A stretch of DNA of 64,000 nucleotides from Rodentibacter genomosp. 1 (GCF_001999285.1 NZ_MLHN01000003.1:166275-230274); one strand, 5' to 3'. Shown: positions 31,680-41,213, counted from the stretch's first letter. Made by a program: numbers and translations. Notes: generated by a model from the letters alone, not told the origin.

Positions 31680-32012
31680 TTAAATTTCCTGCGACCGCCC
31701 AACTTTTATATTGTTAAATTGAATGTAACTATTTTGTGGTGGAATATTCAGAATGTCGTTCATGATTTGGGTTAGCCGTTGGGCAAAGTCGGTATAGCCA
31801 AAATGTTGAGGATTGCCGAAAATATTAGCATTAATCAAGGCTGCCGGTTTTTTTTCACCACGTAAATACAGGCTTTGATTACCCTCAAGAATTAACATCA
31901 AATAGGCTTCACTTTGTCCAATTAAAGACATTGCCTGCCCGATTTGTTTTTTTAATGCGGTCTCTGATTCCGCAGTCATCAGTGCGGTCGTTTTTACGCT
32001 GATAAATGCCAT
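31680..32012 (-). CDS. MIF/tautomerase-family protein without the catalytic Pro1
   Basis: The 110-residue protein resembles bacterial MIF-like tautomerases: T..LT...E..LK then GQSEAYLMLILEGNQSLYLRG near residue 30-50, and IPPQNSYIQFNNIKV near the end. MIF tautomerases use the N-terminal proline exposed after Met removal. Here the sequence begins MAFISVKTTAL, so alanine replaces Pro1. If the alternative ATG at 32024 is used, the N-terminus is also wrong for catalysis. Tautomerase activity is therefore doubtful. Its start overlaps the end of the upstream hydrolase frame by 19 bases, which implies coupling. Confidence 0.72.
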   Translation of the reverse strand: MAFISVKTTALMTAESETALKKQIGQAMSLIGQSEAYLMLILEGNQSLYLRGEKKPAALINANIFGNPQHFGYTDFAQRLTQIMNDILNIPPQNSYIQFNNIKVGRSQEI

Positions 32013-32869
32013 AATTGACGCCATTTTTGAACAAGATCTAAGAGTTTATCTGCAACTTCCTGCTCTTTTTTCTGATAGGTATGCCCGGTTTGCTCAATAA
32101 AAAGCAGTTGATTTTTATCCCCTTAGGGAAAATGATGATTAATTGTCTGCAAGAAACCTCGGGGATCGCCATAAGTAAAACGATCAAGCGTACCGATGAG
32201 CAATGCCCCAGTATGCGGAATTTGTCGAATTTGACGATAATCACCACTCTCCTCTACGTGAACATTATTCAACAGAGGTGAATATAGCCACTGATAAGCA
32301 GTATTAGCGGTGGCAGGCAGCCAACCAAATAGCTCAAAAGGCAGCATTTGTTCACCTTTGCCTTGTTCCACCATTTGGCGGATAAAAGCACGCTCAGTTT
32401 CATTCACACTGTTGGTTAAGTGGGTTACATTAGCCGGACTTAATAAAATAAATTTTGCCACTCGTGGATCTTGGGTTTGACTTAAATAATAAATCACTTT
32501 ATTTGCCCCTAAAGAATGTCCGGCAAGGATAATATGCCGATAGCCACGACTTTCTGCAAAATCAATGTAGGCTCGCACATCGTCAATACTTTTAACAAAA
32601 TCCTCGTTAAACGATCCTAAAATTTCAGGTAACCCTGTTTGCGTATTCACATCATTAAATTGACTAAAGGCATTGCGAGTTTGTGCGTAAATAAAGTCAA
32701 TGCCTTGATTGGCAAAAGTTTCGCCAATATTGTAATAAAAAGGATTAGAATAAAAATTGCCATGAATACCGGTAATGGCAATCACTGCGGTATCCGATGA
32801 GCGATTAGCAGTAAATAACACACCATGTAACACAGATCCGGTATGCGTTGAAATATTAAATTTTTGCAT
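31994..32869 (-). pseudogene. Alpha/beta hydrolase with an internal stop before its catalytic histidine
   Basis: The frame from 32869 encodes 248 residues of an alpha/beta hydrolase with ITGIHGNFYSNPF near residue 34 and the nucleophile elbow LAGHSLGANKVIYYL near 117, then hits TAA at 32123-32125. Read through in the same frame, another 42 residues follow (LLFIEQTGHTYQKKEQEVAD then WRQLWHLSA), including the GH that is the expected catalytic histidine. The full 291-residue frame overlaps the MIF-like start. A single change from AAA (Lys) to TAA explains the break. The truncated protein should be inactive. Confidence 0.8.
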
Positions 32870-33030
32870 ATAAATTCCTTGCCTTTATCATTTTTTGAAT
32901 GCCAAACACCCTCGTGTGATAGATGATATTTCTCTCAAAATTGCGCACAAAAAATCTTAAAAAACAAGACTGTTTTAGTTTCTAAGTTATTGATAAAATT
33001 GCCACCTCTTTTATTTTCGGAGGTAAATTT

Positions 33031-33366
33031 ATGCAATTACATTGGCTCTTTTTAGCCTGTGCGATTATAAGTGAAGTATTCGCTTCATCTATGCTGAAAC
33101 TAAGCGATGGTTTTTCCAAGCCCTTGCCGACAGTGGGGGTTGTTGTCGGCTTTATTATTTCGTTTTATTTTCTTTCAATTACCCTTAAAACAATGCCTCT
33201 TGGCACAGCTTATGCCGTATGGGCAGGCTCAGGGTTAGTGCTAACATCCGCAGTCAGTATTATCTTTTTCGGACAAAAAACGGATTTAATCGGGATAATC
33301 AGTATCGGGTTAATTTTGCTTGGTGTCGTATTACTCAATACTATGTCTCAAATGTCGGGGCATTAA
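33031..33366 (+). CDS. Small multidrug resistance (SMR) efflux protein, EmrE-like
   Basis: The 111-residue protein has four membrane helices and the essential glutamate in IISEVFASSMLK (Glu15). It also has GTAYAVWAGSGLVLTS near residue 57 and a FGQKTDLIGI turn near 82, as in EmrE/QacC. SMR dimers exchange protons for cationic drugs or quaternary amines; guanidinium exporters are close relatives and cannot be excluded. AGGAGGT-like sequence precedes the ATG. It is an intact single gene among damaged neighbours. Confidence 0.88.
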   Translation: MQLHWLFLACAIISEVFASSMLKLSDGFSKPLPTVGVVVGFIISFYFLSITLKTMPLGTAYAVWAGSGLVLTSAVSIIFFGQKTDLIGIISIGLILLGVVLLNTMSQMSGH

Positions 33367-33384
33367 TCCGACAATGATTTAATA

Positions 33385-33413
33385 AATGGTCGCTTACACC
33401 GTAAACGACCATT
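33385..33413. terminator. Hairpin after the SMR gene
   Basis: AATGGTCG pairs with CGACCATT over a 13-base loop. There is only a weak T tail, so termination is possible but not certain. Confidence 0.45.
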
Positions 33414-33494
33414 GTTATGACCAAAACAAAACTGAATTAGTATAAACCCTGTAAACAAAGTAAAGTGCGGTCATTTTTTGAGATGTTTTAGCCG

Positions 33495-34625
33495 TTAAAA
33501 ATGATCCGATTTATATCTCACCCCGGTTTGCTTGGACGGTGGATAGAAATCGTGCCCCATTCTTGTGCCGTTTAACATAGCCGGGGTGTAGCGATAGAAA
33601 TCGGCGTTGTCCCAGTCAAAGGTAGTTTGAATTTCCGCTTCACGTCCGTTTTCAATCAGTTCCACCAAATTTGGGTTAAGCATAATACTTTTACCGATAG
33701 AGACGCTTTCCACCCAGCCGGTTTGATAAGCATTGAGCATATCATCGGCAGTATAAAGATTGCCCGCCCCAAAAACGGCAAGCGTCCGTTAATGCGGTCA
33801 TGCACGACTTGCATTCGAGTCAGATTGATATCTGCCCCACGGCGGACTTTTTTATAGAAATCCCATAGGGAAATATGCAAATATTGCAGCGGTTTCTCCA
33901 ACAAAGCGTCCACCAGTGCCAGCGTTTCTTTCATAGTAATGCCTTGTTCACCCGGTTCTTCCGGAGAGAAACGATAGCCAATGATGAAATCAGGGCGGTC
34001 ATGTTTACGGCGTATTTCATCAATAGCGTCCACAATGGCAAGGGGAAAACGCATTCTTTTTTCCAAACTACCTCCCCAGTAATCATGACGCAAATTTGTC
34101 GCCGACGATAAAAATTGCTGAATTTGCCAACCATTCGCGCCGTGAATTTCCACGCCGTCAAAGCCGGCTCGCAACACCAATTCCGCGGCATAGGCATAAC
34201 TTTGCACCATATCCCATACTTCCTGCTCGGTCATTGTGCGAAAATTGCCGTAATAATCGCCTGTTGCCGCCACCAGTTCCGCCCCTTGCGTCATTAAAGG
34301 GTCGGCACGCAAACCGTTGCACCACCGCTTTCGCCCCTTGAGCATGAGCGATTTGCGCATATTCACGTAAGCTTGGCAAATGGCGTTCATCAAAGGCATT
34401 GGGGCTTTCAAAACCAATTCCGCTCGGGTGAACATTGGTAAACGGCATAATGTATAAACCAAAACCTTTAAAGCGATCTTGCCAAAAACGGCGCCCCGCC
34501 TCTGTCATCTCGCCGTCTTTGCCTGAGTCATAAATGGTCAAAGGGGCAACGGTAAGGCTATTTTTAATTTCTACGCCATTGTTTAAGGTATAAGGTTCAA
34601 ATAAAGGAGCATATTTTGGATTCAT
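33495..34625 (-). pseudogene. Old-yellow-enzyme NADH:flavin oxidoreductase, two frameshifts
   Basis: Three frames together give one OYE-type enzyme of about 375 residues. Frame one runs from MNPKYAPLFEPYTLNNG at 34625 to AHAQGAKAVVQ near 34315. Frame two runs from GLRADPLMTQGAELVAATG through GFDGVEIHGANGWQIQQFLS and IIGYRFSPEE to about 33775. Frame three completes GAGNLYTADDMLNAYQTGW to the end at 33495. The first break looks like a small deletion removing the expected FHGG after VVQ; the second is a one-base loss beside a tract of five A (33771-33775). It is divergent from a LysR gene that is also broken. Confidence 0.85.
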
Positions 34626-34670
34626 ATTCTTTCCCTTTTTCTCGTTGTTTTTGGATGTGGCAGAGTATAT

Positions 34671-34718
34671 TCCATTTAAAAAATGGATTAAGTAGGTATA
34701 ATTCCATTCATTACGGAA
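34671..34718. promoter_or_regulatory. Divergent promoter region with LysR-type palindromes
   Basis: TCCATTT and AAATGGA form a near-perfect palindrome (34671-34687), and TTCC and GGAA frame a second at 34702-34718, between the divergent oxidoreductase and LysR genes. These are plausible binding sites for the LysR protein. Confidence 0.5.
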
Positions 34719-34744
34719 AATAATTCCACAATCAAGGAAATAAA

Positions 34745-35616
34745 ATGCAGGATAAATTTGCAGGTATTGAAGAATTCTTAACCACTGTAGAAACAGGCAG
34801 TTTTAGTGCCGCAGGCGAAAAATTAGCAATGACAGGATCGGCGGTGGGCAAAAGCATAACAAGGCTAGAGCAACGGCTTGGCATACAACTTTTCCATCGT
34901 TCCACACGTAAACTCGTATTGACCCGAGAGGGGGAAGTTTGGTTAGCAAGTTTCCAACGTATCAGAGATGAAATAGAACAAGTACAAAGCCTACTTTGCA
35001 ACGAACAGATAGAACCAATTGGTGAAGTGAGGATCGATTTGCCTAATATTTACGGACGCATTCATCTGCTGCCAAAACTACTCAAACTGGCACAAAAACA
35101 CCCTAAACTACGCCTCAACCTCAGCTTTGAAGAACGCAAAATAGATTTAATTGCCGAGCAAATTGATGTCAGCGTTCGCTTTGGCGAATTAGACAATTTA
35201 AACGACATCATCGCCCGCCAAATCGGACAAAATCAAAACCGCATTTGTGCCTCTCCTATTTATCTCAACCTTCAGGGTACACCACAAGCCCCCTCAGAAC
35301 TGATCCAACATATTTGTATCGGTAGCATACAACCTGATTGGTTACTAAATAACGAAAGAGGCGAGCCGACCCGTTTTCCAGTGAACATACAACATATTAT
35401 GAATGACGGCGACGCCGACTGCAAGCTGCCCTTATGGGCTTAGGGCTGGTACAACTACCAGATTGGCTAGTACAACCTTATATTGAACAAGGTTCGCTTA
35501 TTCCTATTCTAACTAATTACGAACCTAATCCAGAACCCATTCATATCCTTTGGCAGAAAAAGCTACACTTACAGCCAAAAGTAAAAGCAGTGGTGGAAGC
35601 ATTAAGCCAGCCTTAG
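34745..35616 (+). pseudogene. LysR family regulator, one frameshift
   Basis: The first 228 or so residues form a LysR protein: a helix-turn-helix (TGSFSAAGEKLAMTGSAVGK, residues about 15-35) and most of the effector domain. Reading then shifts at about 35416-35422. The frame ends at 35443 while the next frame continues with ALMGLGLVQLPDWLVQPYIE to 35616. One added base restores an effector-domain end of normal length (about 290 residues). It is divergent from the oxidoreductase it probably controlled. Both genes are damaged, so the pair is probably non-functional. Confidence 0.85.
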
Positions 35617-35810
35617 AATATCATTTGAAAATCGATTGAATTACTAGAAAAGTGCGGTTGGTTTTATAAAACTTTTCAATATTATTGAATAAGGCGGAAA
35701 CAGCATAAATACAGATAAAGGACATCTTATATCTGTATCGTGAGTGAGCGCTTCAAACACAGAAGCTCCCTAAATCAGCCCACTCATTTCTCATTAAATA
35801 ATGGCATTTC

Positions 35811-36527
35811 TTACCGTTTCAAAAAGCCTTTAGATTGTAGGTAGTCCAAAATCTGAGGGCGTTTTTGTTCGGAAAAAACGGCTTTCATATAATCTGACCA
35901 AGTGAGATCTTTTTGCGAGCGGGCTTGATAATAAGCGGAAATTTCCGCATCAAATTCAGCGAGTTTCACTGGATCTAATGGGTGATATTCATTTTCAGAA
36001 CAAAGCATTTCCACAGGAAAACGAGGGCGTAACATCGGATCTTGTGCCGGATAGCCCAAACACATTCCCACCAACGGCACAACATATTGCGGAAGTTTGA
36101 GCAATTTATCGACCTGTTCAATATCATTACGTAATGAACCGATAAACACGCCACCTAAACCGCTTGCCTCCGCGGCAGTGAGCACGTTTTGAGCAAAAAT
36201 CCCCGTATCAATCGCGCCAACTAATAACCACTCCGTCCAGTCAAATTCTGCATTTGGAACGATTTTGGCGTGTTTAGAAAAATCGGCACAAAATACCCAA
36301 AATTCCGCCGCACTTTCTACATAAGTTTGATCGGAACAAATCTCACGAAGTTTTTTGCGAAGAGTAGGATCGGTGATACGAATAATATGTGTCGCTTGAA
36401 TATGCTGTGAAGTCGATGCCATTTTCGCCGCATTCAAAATCTCGTGACGAAGTTCAGCACTGATGGGTTGACCGGTAAATTGTCGAATAGAACGGTGATT
36501 TTTAAGTTGCTGTAACATTGGATTCAT
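35811..36527 (-). CDS. nfsA: Oxygen-insensitive NADPH nitroreductase NfsA
   Basis: NfsA is an FMN enzyme that reduces nitroaromatics and quinones. The 238-residue protein tracks E. coli NfsA: NHRSIRQFTGQPIS near residue 10, AAEFWVFCADFSKH near 78, AASGLGGVFIGSLRNDIE near 128 and PLVGMCLGYPAQ near 155. Length and order fit the family with no break. It is a single minus-strand gene about 190 bases from the end of the LysR pseudogene. Confidence 0.92.
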   Translation of the reverse strand: MNPMLQQLKNHRSIRQFTGQPISAELRHEILNAAKMASTSQHIQATHIIRITDPTLRKKLREICSDQTYVESAAEFWVFCADFSKHAKIVPNAEFDWTEWLLVGAIDTGIFAQNVLTAAEASGLGGVFIGSLRNDIEQVDKLLKLPQYVVPLVGMCLGYPAQDPMLRPRFPVEMLCSENEYHPLDPVKLAEFDAEISAYYQARSQKDLTWSDYMKAVFSEQKRPQILDYLQSKGFLKR

Positions 36528-36598
36528 GAGTTATCCTTATTAGGGAGAAAAATCAATGGGTAATAGTATAAAATGATTGTCGCCATGGCTCAATGCGT

Positions 36599-36628
36599 AA
36601 AAAACGGAGGGAATGAACCTCCGTTTTT
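36599..36628. terminator. Hairpin terminator in the nfsA-pepT gap
   Basis: AAAACGGAGG pairs with CCTCCGTTTT across a seven-base loop with T/A tails on both sides. It is not directly attached to any gene end, lying about 70 bases before the nfsA start. The 370-base gap otherwise holds the candidate sRNA and uptake-like sequences. Confidence 0.6.
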
Positions 36629-36761
36629 ATGCGTAAAATCTTTGTGGAAAATAACCGCACTAAAAACACGCCAAAATTGAGATACCAATTGTTGCATTAA
36701 TGTATCAATAACGGTAAGCAAATAAAGCGCGGTCACTTTTTGGGAATTAAAAAGAAATATA

Positions 36762-36855
36762 AAAAAACCCCTGATTACTCAGGGGGATATCAAAAGGAAT
36801 TTATGAATAAAATCTCTAAAGTTTAGCTTTATCAAAAGGAATCTCGATAAAACGT
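36762..36855 (-). ncRNA. Candidate small RNA with duplicated anti-SD-like motif
   Basis: A promoter just past pepT (-10 TATAAT, complement at 36862-36867) would start RNA near 36855. A strong terminator, CCCCTGA/TCAGGGG with seven T (36762-36786), ends it after about 94 bases. The RNA holds two copies of ATTCCTTTTGATA (complement at 36789-36801 and 36831-36843), whose TTCCTTTT core is complementary to an AAAAGGAA ribosome-binding site. No coding frame is evident. The hairpin could instead simply end pepT. Confidence 0.45.
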
Positions 36856-36861
36856 TGGCAA

Positions 36862-36890
36862 TTATATTTACACTTCTTTACAAAAGCAAG
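36862..36890 (-). promoter_or_regulatory. Promoter for the candidate small RNA
   Basis: On the minus strand a perfect -10 TATAAT (36867-36862) lies 17 bases after TTGCTT (36890-36885), a four-of-six -35 match. It starts immediately past the pepT stop and points away from pepT. Confidence 0.5.
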
Positions 36891-36897
36891 GGAAAAT

Positions 36898-38136
36898 TTA
36901 CATTTTCTTGAATTTCACAATTTCAGTAATGACTTCTACTGCTTTTTCCATTCCCTCCAAAGAGATCAATTCATGTTTACTATGAAAATTGTATCCGCCA
37001 GTAAAAATATTCGGGCAAGGCAAACCTTTTTCAGCTAAAAATGCGCCATCTGTTCCACCACGAATCGGTTTATGGATCACCTTTATGCTACATAAATCCA
37101 TGGCTTTTTCAGCAATAGAAATTGATTGTGGCGCCTTTTGAACAACCTCATACATATTTTGATAACTGTCGTGAATCACACATTCAACAGGTTGTTTTAA
37201 CTTTCTTTCAGCATTAAATTTTGCCGTCCAATCCTGAATAAATTGTTTACGTTGCTCAAAAGATTGCAAATCAAAATCACGAATTAAATAATTTAGTTCT
37301 GCTTTCTCAATGTCACCCACAAAATGATCTAAATGGAAGAATCCTTCTTTGCCATCTGTTTTTTCCGGTACCTCATCTTTTGGAAAACCCTGATGAAAAT
37401 CACAAGCAAGCGAGAGTGCATTAACCATTTTATCTTTCGCATAACCTGTGTGGATACTTCTTCCGGAAAAATAAATTTTTGCCGTGGCCGCATTGAAATT
37501 TTCGTACTCTAATTCTCCGACTTCCCCACCATCAATGGTATAAGCCCAGTCACAGGGGAAATCTTCTAAAGGAAAATACTGCATTCCCAAACCAATTTCT
37601 TCATCCGGGGTAAAGGCTATTCTTAAATTACAATGCGGATATTTTTCTTTTTGAATGATTTCAAGCGCGGTCATAATCTCGGCGATTCCCGCTTTATTAT
37701 CTGCTCCGAGTAATGTATTGCCATCCGTCACGATTAAGGTTTTACCAATAAGTTGGTGCATAAACGGATAATAAGCAGGGCTGATAAATTCTTCACCGAT
37801 ACCTAAAGCAATATCTCCTCCCCGATAATTTTCAATGATTTCCGGTTTCACATTCTTCCCACTACATTCCGGCGACGTATCCAAATGAGCAATAAAACCG
37901 ATGGTATGTGAAAGCTCCTCTCTATTTGAAGGAAGATAAGCAGTAACCACCGCATGTTTACTGACCTCTACATTTTGCAACCCAAGATTTATTAACTCTT
38001 TCTCTAAATGCTTTGCAAGTTTCACTTGCCCGATAGAACTTGGAGAACATTTAGCGTTGTGCTTTGACTGTGTATCAAAAGAAACGTAGCATAAAAAGCG
38101 GTTTAATAAATTATTTTTATAATGATTTGTTTCCAT
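36898..38136 (-). CDS. pepT: Peptidase T (aminotripeptidase)
   Basis: PepT is a cytoplasmic M20B zinc peptidase that removes the first residue of tripeptides. The 412-residue protein has metal ligands in IGFIAHLDTSPECSG near residue 80, LLGADNKAGIAEIM near 143 and IAFTPDEEIGLGM near 175, and the C-terminal HSKHELISLEGME. All expected motifs are present and the length is normal. It is a single gene divergent from potA; in some enterics the two are also adjacent and divergent. Confidence 0.96.
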   Translation of the reverse strand: METNHYKNNLLNRFLCYVSFDTQSKHNAKCSPSSIGQVKLAKHLEKELINLGLQNVEVSKHAVVTAYLPSNREELSHTIGFIAHLDTSPECSGKNVKPEIIENYRGGDIALGIGEEFISPAYYPFMHQLIGKTLIVTDGNTLLGADNKAGIAEIMTALEIIQKEKYPHCNLRIAFTPDEEIGLGMQYFPLEDFPCDWAYTIDGGEVGELEYENFNAATAKIYFSGRSIHTGYAKDKMVNALSLACDFHQGFPKDEVPEKTDGKEGFFHLDHFVGDIEKAELNYLIRDFDLQSFEQRKQFIQDWTAKFNAERKLKQPVECVIHDSYQNMYEVVQKAPQSISIAEKAMDLCSIKVIHKPIRGGTDGAFLAEKGLPCPNIFTGGYNFHSKHELISLEGMEKAVEVITEIVKFKKM

Positions 38137-38364
38137 CTTTGTAATCCTTTATAACTTGTTGCGACCAGTTTAACTTAAATTTAACAATAGATTCTTGATA
38201 TATAACAAACATTCAATAAGTAACTGAAAACCCGCTAGAAAGAAAAAGTGCGGTTAATTTTTTGATTGTTTTTATTGCTCGAAATTTTTTTGTATCCCTA
38301 AGCATTAAGTCCTTTGCATTATTGAGAATTCACTATATCATAGGCACTTATTTTTTATGTCGCC

Positions 38365-38388
38365 CCTGCATTCTTGCAGGTTTTGTTT
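38365..38388 (+). promoter_or_regulatory. Terminator-like hairpin in the potA leader
   Basis: CCTGCA and TGCAGG pair across TTCT, followed by TTTTGTTT, 50 bases before the potA start. It is not at the end of any gene, so it may be an attenuator. A close relative precedes potD at 41249. Confidence 0.5.
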
Positions 38389-38437
38389 CTACTCAGTACC
38401 AACTTATTTGGTGAAATTAGGGAGAAAACCAAAGCTA

Positions 38438-39556
38438 GTGGAAAATCAGGTTCAAAACAAGCCTATTATTGAGCTTCGTTCAATCAAAAAATCCTACGGT
38501 TCTAACACCATTATTAACGACTTTAACTTAACCATTAATAACGGTGAATTTGTCACTATTCTCGGGCCTTCCGGCTGCGGAAAAACAACAGTATTACGTT
38601 TGTTAGCAGGTTTAGAAGAATTAGACTCGGGTCATATTATTTTGGATGGTGAAGACATTACCGATGTGCCGGCTGAAAAGCGCCACATTAATACTGTGTT
38701 CCAAAGTTATGCCCTGTTTCCGCATATGACTATTTTTGAGAACGTGGCTTTTGGTTTGCGTATGCAAAAAGTACCCGAGGCAGAAATTAAACCTCGTGTG
38801 CTGGAAGCTTTGCGTATGGTGCAATTGGAAGAAATGGCTGATCGTAAGCCGACCCAATTGTCAGGTGGTCAACAGCAACGCATTGCGATCGCTCGTGCTG
38901 TGGTAAATAAACCTAAAGTCTTATTGCTTGATGAATCCTTATCCGCATTGGACTACAAACTGCGTAAACAAATGCAATACGAACTTAAGGTCTTGCAACG
39001 CCAATTAGGTATCACCTTTATTTTCGTGACCCACGATCAAGAAGAAGCCATCACCATGTCTGATCGCATTGTGTTGTTACGTAAAGGAAAAATTGCACAA
39101 GATGGTTCTCCACGCGAGATTTATGAAGAACCGGCAAACCTATTTGTGGCACGTTTTATTGGTGAAATTAACGTCTTTAATGCAACTGTCATTGAACGTA
39201 AATCCGAAAATGTGGTACTGGCAAATGTAGAAGGCCGTGTCTGTGATATTTATACCGATATGCCGGTAGAAAAAGCTCAAAAACTTCAAGTTCTCCTTCG
39301 TCCTGAAGATATTGTAATTGAAGAACTTGATGAAAACGAACAATCTAAGGCAATTATCGGCCATATTATTGACCGCACTTACAAGGGGATGACATTAGAA
39401 TCTACCGTAGAATTCGACCATAACGGTATGCGTGTGCTTGTGAGTGAATTCTTCAATGAAGATGATCCGCACATGGATCACAGTGTTGGACAACGTGTTG
39501 GTATTACATGGCACGAAGGTTGGGAGGTTGTACTCAACGATGAAGATAATCAATAA
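38438..39556 (+). CDS. potA: Spermidine/putrescine ABC transporter ATP-binding protein
   Basis: PotA is the ATPase of the PotABCD polyamine importer. The 372-residue protein has Walker [10 protein letters not shown] near residue 51, the signature [15 protein letters not shown] near 148, Walker [13 protein letters not shown] near 168 and a C-terminal TOBE domain after about residue 285. I chose GTG at 38438 because it gives the same length and start ([20 protein letters not shown]) as the Haemophilus protein; an ATG at 38357 would add 27 unconserved residues running through the leader hairpin. potB overlaps its end by 17 bases. Confidence 0.95.
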   Translation: MENQVQNKPIIELRSIKKSYGSNTIINDFNLTINNGEFVTILGPSGCGKTTVLRLLAGLEELDSGHIILDGEDITDVPAEKRHINTVFQSYALFPHMTIFENVAFGLRMQKVPEAEIKPRVLEALRMVQLEEMADRKPTQLSGGQQQRIAIARAVVNKPKVLLLDESLSALDYKLRKQMQYELKVLQRQLGITFIFVTHDQEEAITMSDRIVLLRKGKIAQDGSPREIYEEPANLFVARFIGEINVFNATVIERKSENVVLANVEGRVCDIYTDMPVEKAQKLQVLLRPEDIVIEELDENEQSKAIIGHIIDRTYKGMTLESTVEFDHNGMRVLVSEFFNEDDPHMDHSVGQRVGITWHEGWEVVLNDEDNQ

Positions 39557-40400
39557 TAAATTTCAAAAAATTACTGTTGCAATTATCTTCAGTTGGCTTA
39601 TTTTCTTTGTGCTAATTCCAAATCTGTTGGTTTTAGCCGTTAGCTTTTTAACTCGAGATGGTAGCAACTTCTACGCATTCCCGATGACCATTGAAAACTA
39701 TACAAACTTGTTTAATCCGCTTTATGCGCAAGTTGTATGGAACTCTTTGTCTATGTCGTGTATTGCCACGGTTATTTGCTTGATAATCGGTTATCCATTT
39801 GCTTTTATGATCAGTAAAATTAACCCGAAATATCGACCGCTCTTGTTATTCCTTGTGGTTCTACCGTTTTGGACAAATTCACTCATTCGTATCTATGGAA
39901 TGAAAATATTCCTTGGCGTAAAAGGTGTCTTGAATACGATGTTAATGGATATGGGGATTTTAAGTGAACCCATTCGCATTTTGAATACGGAAATTGCGGT
40001 GATCATCGGATTAGTGTATTTGTTATTACCATTTATGATTTTGCCACTCTATTCAGCGATTGAAAAATTAGATGGTCGCTTATTAGAAGCCGCAAGAGAC
40101 TTAGGTGCAAATACTTTCCAACGTTTCTTTCGTGTTATTTTGCCATTAACCATGCCTGGTATTATTGCCGGTTGTCTCTTAGTGTTACTGCCAGCAATGG
40201 GAATGTTCTATGTGGCAGATTTATTGGGGGGGGCAAAAGTCCTGTTAGTGGGTAACGTCATTAAGAGTGAATTCTTAATTTCCCGTAACTGGCCGTTTGG
40301 TTCTGCAATTAGCATTGGATTGACAATCTTAATGGCATTGCTAATTTTCGTTTATTATCGTGCAAATAAACTATTGAATAAAAAAGTGGAGTTAGAATAA
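39540..40400 (+). CDS. potB: Spermidine/putrescine ABC transporter permease PotB
   Basis: PotB is one of two inner-membrane permeases of the polyamine importer. The 286-residue protein has six membrane helices and the EAA loop [20 protein letters not shown] near residue 181, which contacts PotA. The ATG at 39540 ([19 protein letters not shown]) overlaps the potA end and matches the Haemophilus start. Its stop overlaps the potC ATG (TAATG). Confidence 0.95.
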   Translation: MKIINNKFQKITVAIIFSWLIFFVLIPNLLVLAVSFLTRDGSNFYAFPMTIENYTNLFNPLYAQVVWNSLSMSCIATVICLIIGYPFAFMISKINPKYRPLLLFLVVLPFWTNSLIRIYGMKIFLGVKGVLNTMLMDMGILSEPIRILNTEIAVIIGLVYLLLPFMILPLYSAIEKLDGRLLEAARDLGANTFQRFFRVILPLTMPGIIAGCLLVLLPAMGMFYVADLLGGAKVLLVGNVIKSEFLISRNWPFGSAISIGLTILMALLIFVYYRANKLLNKKVELE

Positions 40401-41170
40401 TGAGCCGTTTACTACGTAATGTGTTTATGTTTGTGGTATACGCTTATTTGTATATCCCAATTATTATCTTAGTAACCAACTCCTTCAATGCAGACCGCTA
40501 TGGTTTAAATTGGAAAGGATTCAGTTGGAACTGGTACGAGCGTCTATTTAATAACGATACCCTAATTCAGGCGGCAATTCATTCCGTGACCATCGCATTC
40601 TTTGCAGCAACCCTAGCAACGATTGTCGGCGGATTAACCGCAATTGCATTATATCGCTATCGTTTCCGTGGTAAGCAGGCGGTGAGTGGAATGCTATTTA
40701 TCGTGATGATGTCGCCGGATATTGTTATGGCTGTTTCATTATTAGCATTGTTTATGGTTGTGGGGATCTCATTAGGTTTCTGGTCATTACTATTAGCACA
40801 TGTGACCTTCTGTTTACCTTACGTTACCGTCACTATTTTCTCCCGTTTAAACGGATTTGACGCCAGAATGTTAGAAGCGGCAAAAGACTTAGGGGCAAGT
40901 GAAGTAACCATTCTTCGTAAAATCATTCTTCCGCTTGCTTTACCAGCGGTGATATCCGGTTGGTTATTAAGTTTCACCATATCCCTAGACGATGTTGTCG
41001 TCTCCTCATTTGTGAGTGGTGTCAGCTACGAGATTCTCCCATTACGAATCTTCTCACTGGTGAAAACAGGCGTGACGCCGGAAGTTAATGCATTAGCAAC
41101 CATTATGATCGTGCTTTCATTGGCATTAGTGATTTTAAGCCAATTAATCACACGTAAAAATAACCACTAA
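40400..41170 (+). CDS. potC: Spermidine/putrescine ABC transporter permease PotC
   Basis: PotC is the second permease. The 256-residue protein has six membrane helices and the EAA loop MLEAAKDLGASEVTILRKI near residue 155. Start and stop fit the overlapping potAB arrangement. A terminator follows at 41214, but potD continues downstream on the same strand, so potD may have partly separate expression. Confidence 0.95.
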   Translation: MSRLLRNVFMFVVYAYLYIPIIILVTNSFNADRYGLNWKGFSWNWYERLFNNDTLIQAAIHSVTIAFFAATLATIVGGLTAIALYRYRFRGKQAVSGMLFIVMMSPDIVMAVSLLALFMVVGISLGFWSLLLAHVTFCLPYVTVTIFSRLNGFDARMLEAAKDLGASEVTILRKIILPLALPAVISGWLLSFTISLDDVVVSSFVSGVSYEILPLRIFSLVKTGVTPEVNALATIMIVLSLALVILSQLITRKNNH

Positions 41171-41213
41171 TCACAAACAAAAGGTTTCACAAACCCTTTA
41201 ATATCAAATAGAA

